Shown here: positions 62,242 to 64,000 of the stretch, piece by piece | Layout of the letters: each line of letters starts with the position of its first letter | How positions within the stretch are numbered: position 1 is the stretch's first letter | Source of the DNA: Spirochaetota bacterium | GTDB taxonomy: Bacteria > Spirochaetota > UBA4802 > UBA5550 | Direction of reading: 5' to 3' | Assembly (NCBI GenBank): GCA_016933025.1 | Contig: JAFGBT010000053.1 | Span: forward strand, 1 to 64,000 | Length of the DNA: 64,000 nt | The notes under the pieces: generated by a model | What the model was told of the DNA's origin: nothing | The model's input: the letters and a program-made list of their open reading frames with translations, nothing else | Databases searched by the model: none | Made by a program: the position numbers and the translations under genes

Positions 62242-63209
62242 TGAAGATATCGGACATAGGCGGAGAATTCGGCCTGATCAAAAGGGTGACCGGGGCGCGA
62301 TTCGAGGACCCGGCGGTCGTGAAGGGGGTGGGTGACGACTGCGCCGTGCTTGAGTACACCGGCGATTCCTATCTCCTGGTCACGGTCGACATGATGGTTG
62401 AGGGGAGCCACTTCTCGCTTGACTGGCATAGTCCGTATCAGATCGGGAAAAAGCTGCTGGAGGTGAACGTCTCCGATATCATCGCCATGGGCGGGAGCCC
62501 CCGGTGGGCTTTTATCTCGCTGGTGCTCACCCCGGAGACCAGCGTCGAGTTCATGGACGAGCTGTACCGGGGGCTGTATGATTCAGCCGGCAGGCACCGC
62601 GTTGCACTTGTCGGCGGCGACACGACTCATGGCGGCATCATGGCTCTCAACCTCGCGCTTGTCGGCGATGTAGAGAAGCAATTCGTCCGTTTTCGTTCCG
62701 GCGCGAGGCCGGGCGATCTGATCTGCGTTACCGGGACGCTCGGCAAGAATGAGGCGGGGTTGCGGCTGCTGCAGGCCGGCAAAAAAACCGGATACCTCTC
62801 GGGTTACCTGGAACCCCGGTGCCGCCGGGAGGAAGAGGGCAAAATAATCGCGCGCCGCGCGCATGCCATGATAGACGTAAGCGACGGCCTGGCGAGCGAG
62901 GTTGTCCACATCTGCGAGGAGAGCGGCACCGGCGCGCGCATCGACCGGGATGACATACCCCTGTCGAAGGAGACCGTCGAGGCGGCGCGCGCGGTCTCGG
63001 GCGATCCCCGCGAGTACGCGCTCTACGGAGGCGAGGACTTCGAGCTGGTGTTCGCCATTTCCCCCGACCGGGTAGAGGGTCTTCGCAAGGAGTTCTCCGA
63101 TTTTTCCGCGGTGGGTGAAATCCTGCCGAAAGTGGAGGGCCTGTATATCCTCAGTGACGGTAATAAGACAGAGATGAAAAGAGGATATGATCATTTTGGT
63201 TGCGTATAG
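62241..63209 (+). CDS. thiL: Thiamine-monophosphate kinase
   Basis: A 322-residue PurM-like ATP-dependent kinase: VGDDCAVLEY, LVTVDMMVEGSHFSLDWHS, NVSDIIAMGGSPRWAFISL, ALVGGDTTHG, VTGTLGKNEAGLRLL, AMIDVSDGLASEVVHICEESG and YALYGGEDFELVFAI are diagnostic. It makes thiamine diphosphate, the cofactor and riboswitch ligand. It ends the operon. No thiD, thiG or thiS is in this window; those steps must be encoded elsewhere or the pathway must rely on salvage. Confidence 0.94.
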   Translation: MKISDIGGEFGLIKRVTGARFEDPAVVKGVGDDCAVLEYTGDSYLLVTVDMMVEGSHFSLDWHSPYQIGKKLLEVNVSDIIAMGGSPRWAFISLVLTPETSVEFMDELYRGLYDSAGRHRVALVGGDTTHGGIMALNLALVGDVEKQFVRFRSGARPGDLICVTGTLGKNEAGLRLLQAGKKTGYLSGYLEPRCRREEEGKIIARRAHAMIDVSDGLASEVVHICEESGTGARIDRDDIPLSKETVEAARAVSGDPREYALYGGEDFELVFAISPDRVEGLRKEFSDFSAVGEILPKVEGLYILSDGNKTEMKRGYDHFGCV

Positions 63210-63278
63210 CATGATTTTTTTGATTTTATGATTAGCCTACAATATTTTTTTCTCAATTATTTTCCGAACAGCATCTGT

Positions 63279-63377
63279 GATTGCGAGGAGCCCCTCGGCT
63301 GGCTTGTGGTGAGCCCTTCGGCAAGCTCAGGACAAGCCTGTCGAAACGCTCGGGGTAAACTCCGCGACGAGGCAATC
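63279..63377. repeat. Dispersed repeat with inverted ends
   Basis: GATTGCGAGG (63279-63288) and CGAGGCAATC (63368-63377) are inverted ends enclosing GGCTGGCTTGTGG and CTTCGGCAAGCTCAGG-type sequence. It resembles the cluster at 54962-55180. The rest of the 297-bp gap up to 63506 holds no gene. Confidence 0.6.
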
Positions 63378-63506
63378 TTGAATAATAAATCGATATTTTA
63401 TTGACAGATGTTTTATATATTGAACTCTATGGTCTCAATTTCCAGATCGCTTCGCTCCGCTCGCGATGACGGATGAGTAATATTCTCGATCCCCTGAAGG
63501 CGGTCC

Positions 63507-64000
63507 ATGAACATTGTGAATCGGCATAATCGTTTCGCCAGGTTTCTGGTCAACAGGTTCGATTTCATCATACGCCTGCTTTACTGCAAGATGCGTCTTT
63601 ATCGCCTGATACATTTATTTTCTCCGGGGCTCTACAGTTGTAATTACGACTCGCTCAACAGTTATTTTCTTATCATATCAAAGGCGCTTGAAAGAAATGG
63701 TTTTTCTATTCGGGGCAAATCGGTCATCGAAATCGGCCCGGGAAATTCCTATATCAATGCCTATAATTTCCTTCACAATGGCGCGAGGGAGGTCGTTCTT
63801 GTAGACAAGTATCCGCGTTATACAAATACCGACCGGCAGCGCGCCTACATACGAAATGAAATCGATTATTTCAAATCCAGGAACAATGTGAAGGAGTTCC
63901 CGTATGTTAATGAAGTGACCGGCGTTCTGAACGGCGATTTCATTACCTTCATGCCTGGCGATCTGCGTTCAATACGTCTCGATCGAAACGTTGATTTTAT
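63507..64000 (+). CDS. SAM-dependent methyltransferase, 5' part
   Basis: An open frame running off the end of the window. At least 164 residues are visible, starting MNIVNRHNRFARFLV behind GAAGGCGG. The SAM-binding motif I is KSVIEIGPGNSYINAY and the acidic loop follows as EVVLVDKYPRY. The N-terminal part has a hydrophobic, basic helix. The substrate is unknown; no other cue is visible. It is not complete here. Confidence 0.7.
   Translation, partial: MNIVNRHNRFARFLVNRFDFIIRLLYCKMRLYRLIHLFSPGLYSCNYDSLNSYFLIISKALERNGFSIRGKSVIEIGPGNSYINAYNFLHNGAREVVLVDKYPRYTNTDRQRAYIRNEIDYFKSRNNVKEFPYVNEVTGVLNGDFITFMPGDLRSIRLDRNVDF

Overview
This is about 64 kb of a mostly GC-rich genome (roughly 60% by eye) that looks like a free-living member of the Spirochaetota, probably on the Leptospira-like side. 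The pointers are a HAMP/adenylate-cyclase protein with a typical spirochaete C-terminus, a TatT/TatP-type TRAP transporter as described in Treponema, a SpoIIE phosphatase with a 7TMR sensor, a multi-spanning AraC regulator and many lipoproteins. This is an inference from gene content; no rRNA or tRNA gene was recognised.

Region 1 (1-2.3 kb) is AT-rich and looks acquired: a VapBC toxin-antitoxin pair with a consensus promoter whose spacer and -10 box lie inside a 24-bp palindrome, an attC-like element with inverted ends, a broken carboxymuconolactone-decarboxylase gene and an unknown membrane protein. Region 2 (2.3-4.3 kb) has a small SCP2 protein, a 173-bp MITE-like element with 21-bp inverted ends, a GlsB-type membrane protein and a TPR protein. 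Region 3 (4.5-13.9 kb) is one long tightly packed operon: adenylate cyclase, coiled-coil membrane protein, exonuclease III, 7TMR-SpoIIE-TPR phosphatase, two small proteins, an M20 peptidase and a MenG/UbiE methyltransferase. Region 4 (14-31 kb) is mixed: a lipoprotein whose first FN3 domain appears split by an inserted segment, a palindromic repeat cluster, a Cys-rich unknown, a chemotaxis receptor, an orphan DNA methylase beside a deleted permease, an acyl-CoA synthetase, a DapA-family lyase, a J-like/LRR protein with a BASS transporter, a host-attachment-family protein, a MazG-like enzyme, a thioesterase and an MFS exporter. Region 5 (31-36.8 kb) has an exported FecR-domain protein next to a membrane AraC regulator, then a ThDP enzyme and a zinc alcohol dehydrogenase.

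Region 6 (36.9-46 kb) is clearly poorer in GC and made almost entirely of exported proteins: a thioredoxin-like protein, a DUF1573 protein and a CsgG-like protein in one apparent operon, a 956-residue beta-helix lipoprotein, and a papain-like lipoprotein with seven near-identical DxNGDG repeats. It is the best candidate for an undescribed surface system. Region 7 (46-55 kb) returns to high GC: rhodanese, Ig-like lipoprotein, a two-gene betaine-type ABC importer with fused permease and binding protein, an N-formylglutamate-amidohydrolase-like protein, a serine hydrolase and an alkylsulfatase-type lipoprotein.

Region 8 (55.4-63.2 kb) has a TRAP operon (TatT, TatP, fused DctQM) followed by a TPP-riboswitch-controlled thiM-thiE-thiC-thiL operon in which every gene overlaps the next. 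The window ends inside a SAM-dependent methyltransferase. Dispersed hairpin repeats sit in several intergenic gaps, including between the riboswitch and thiM.
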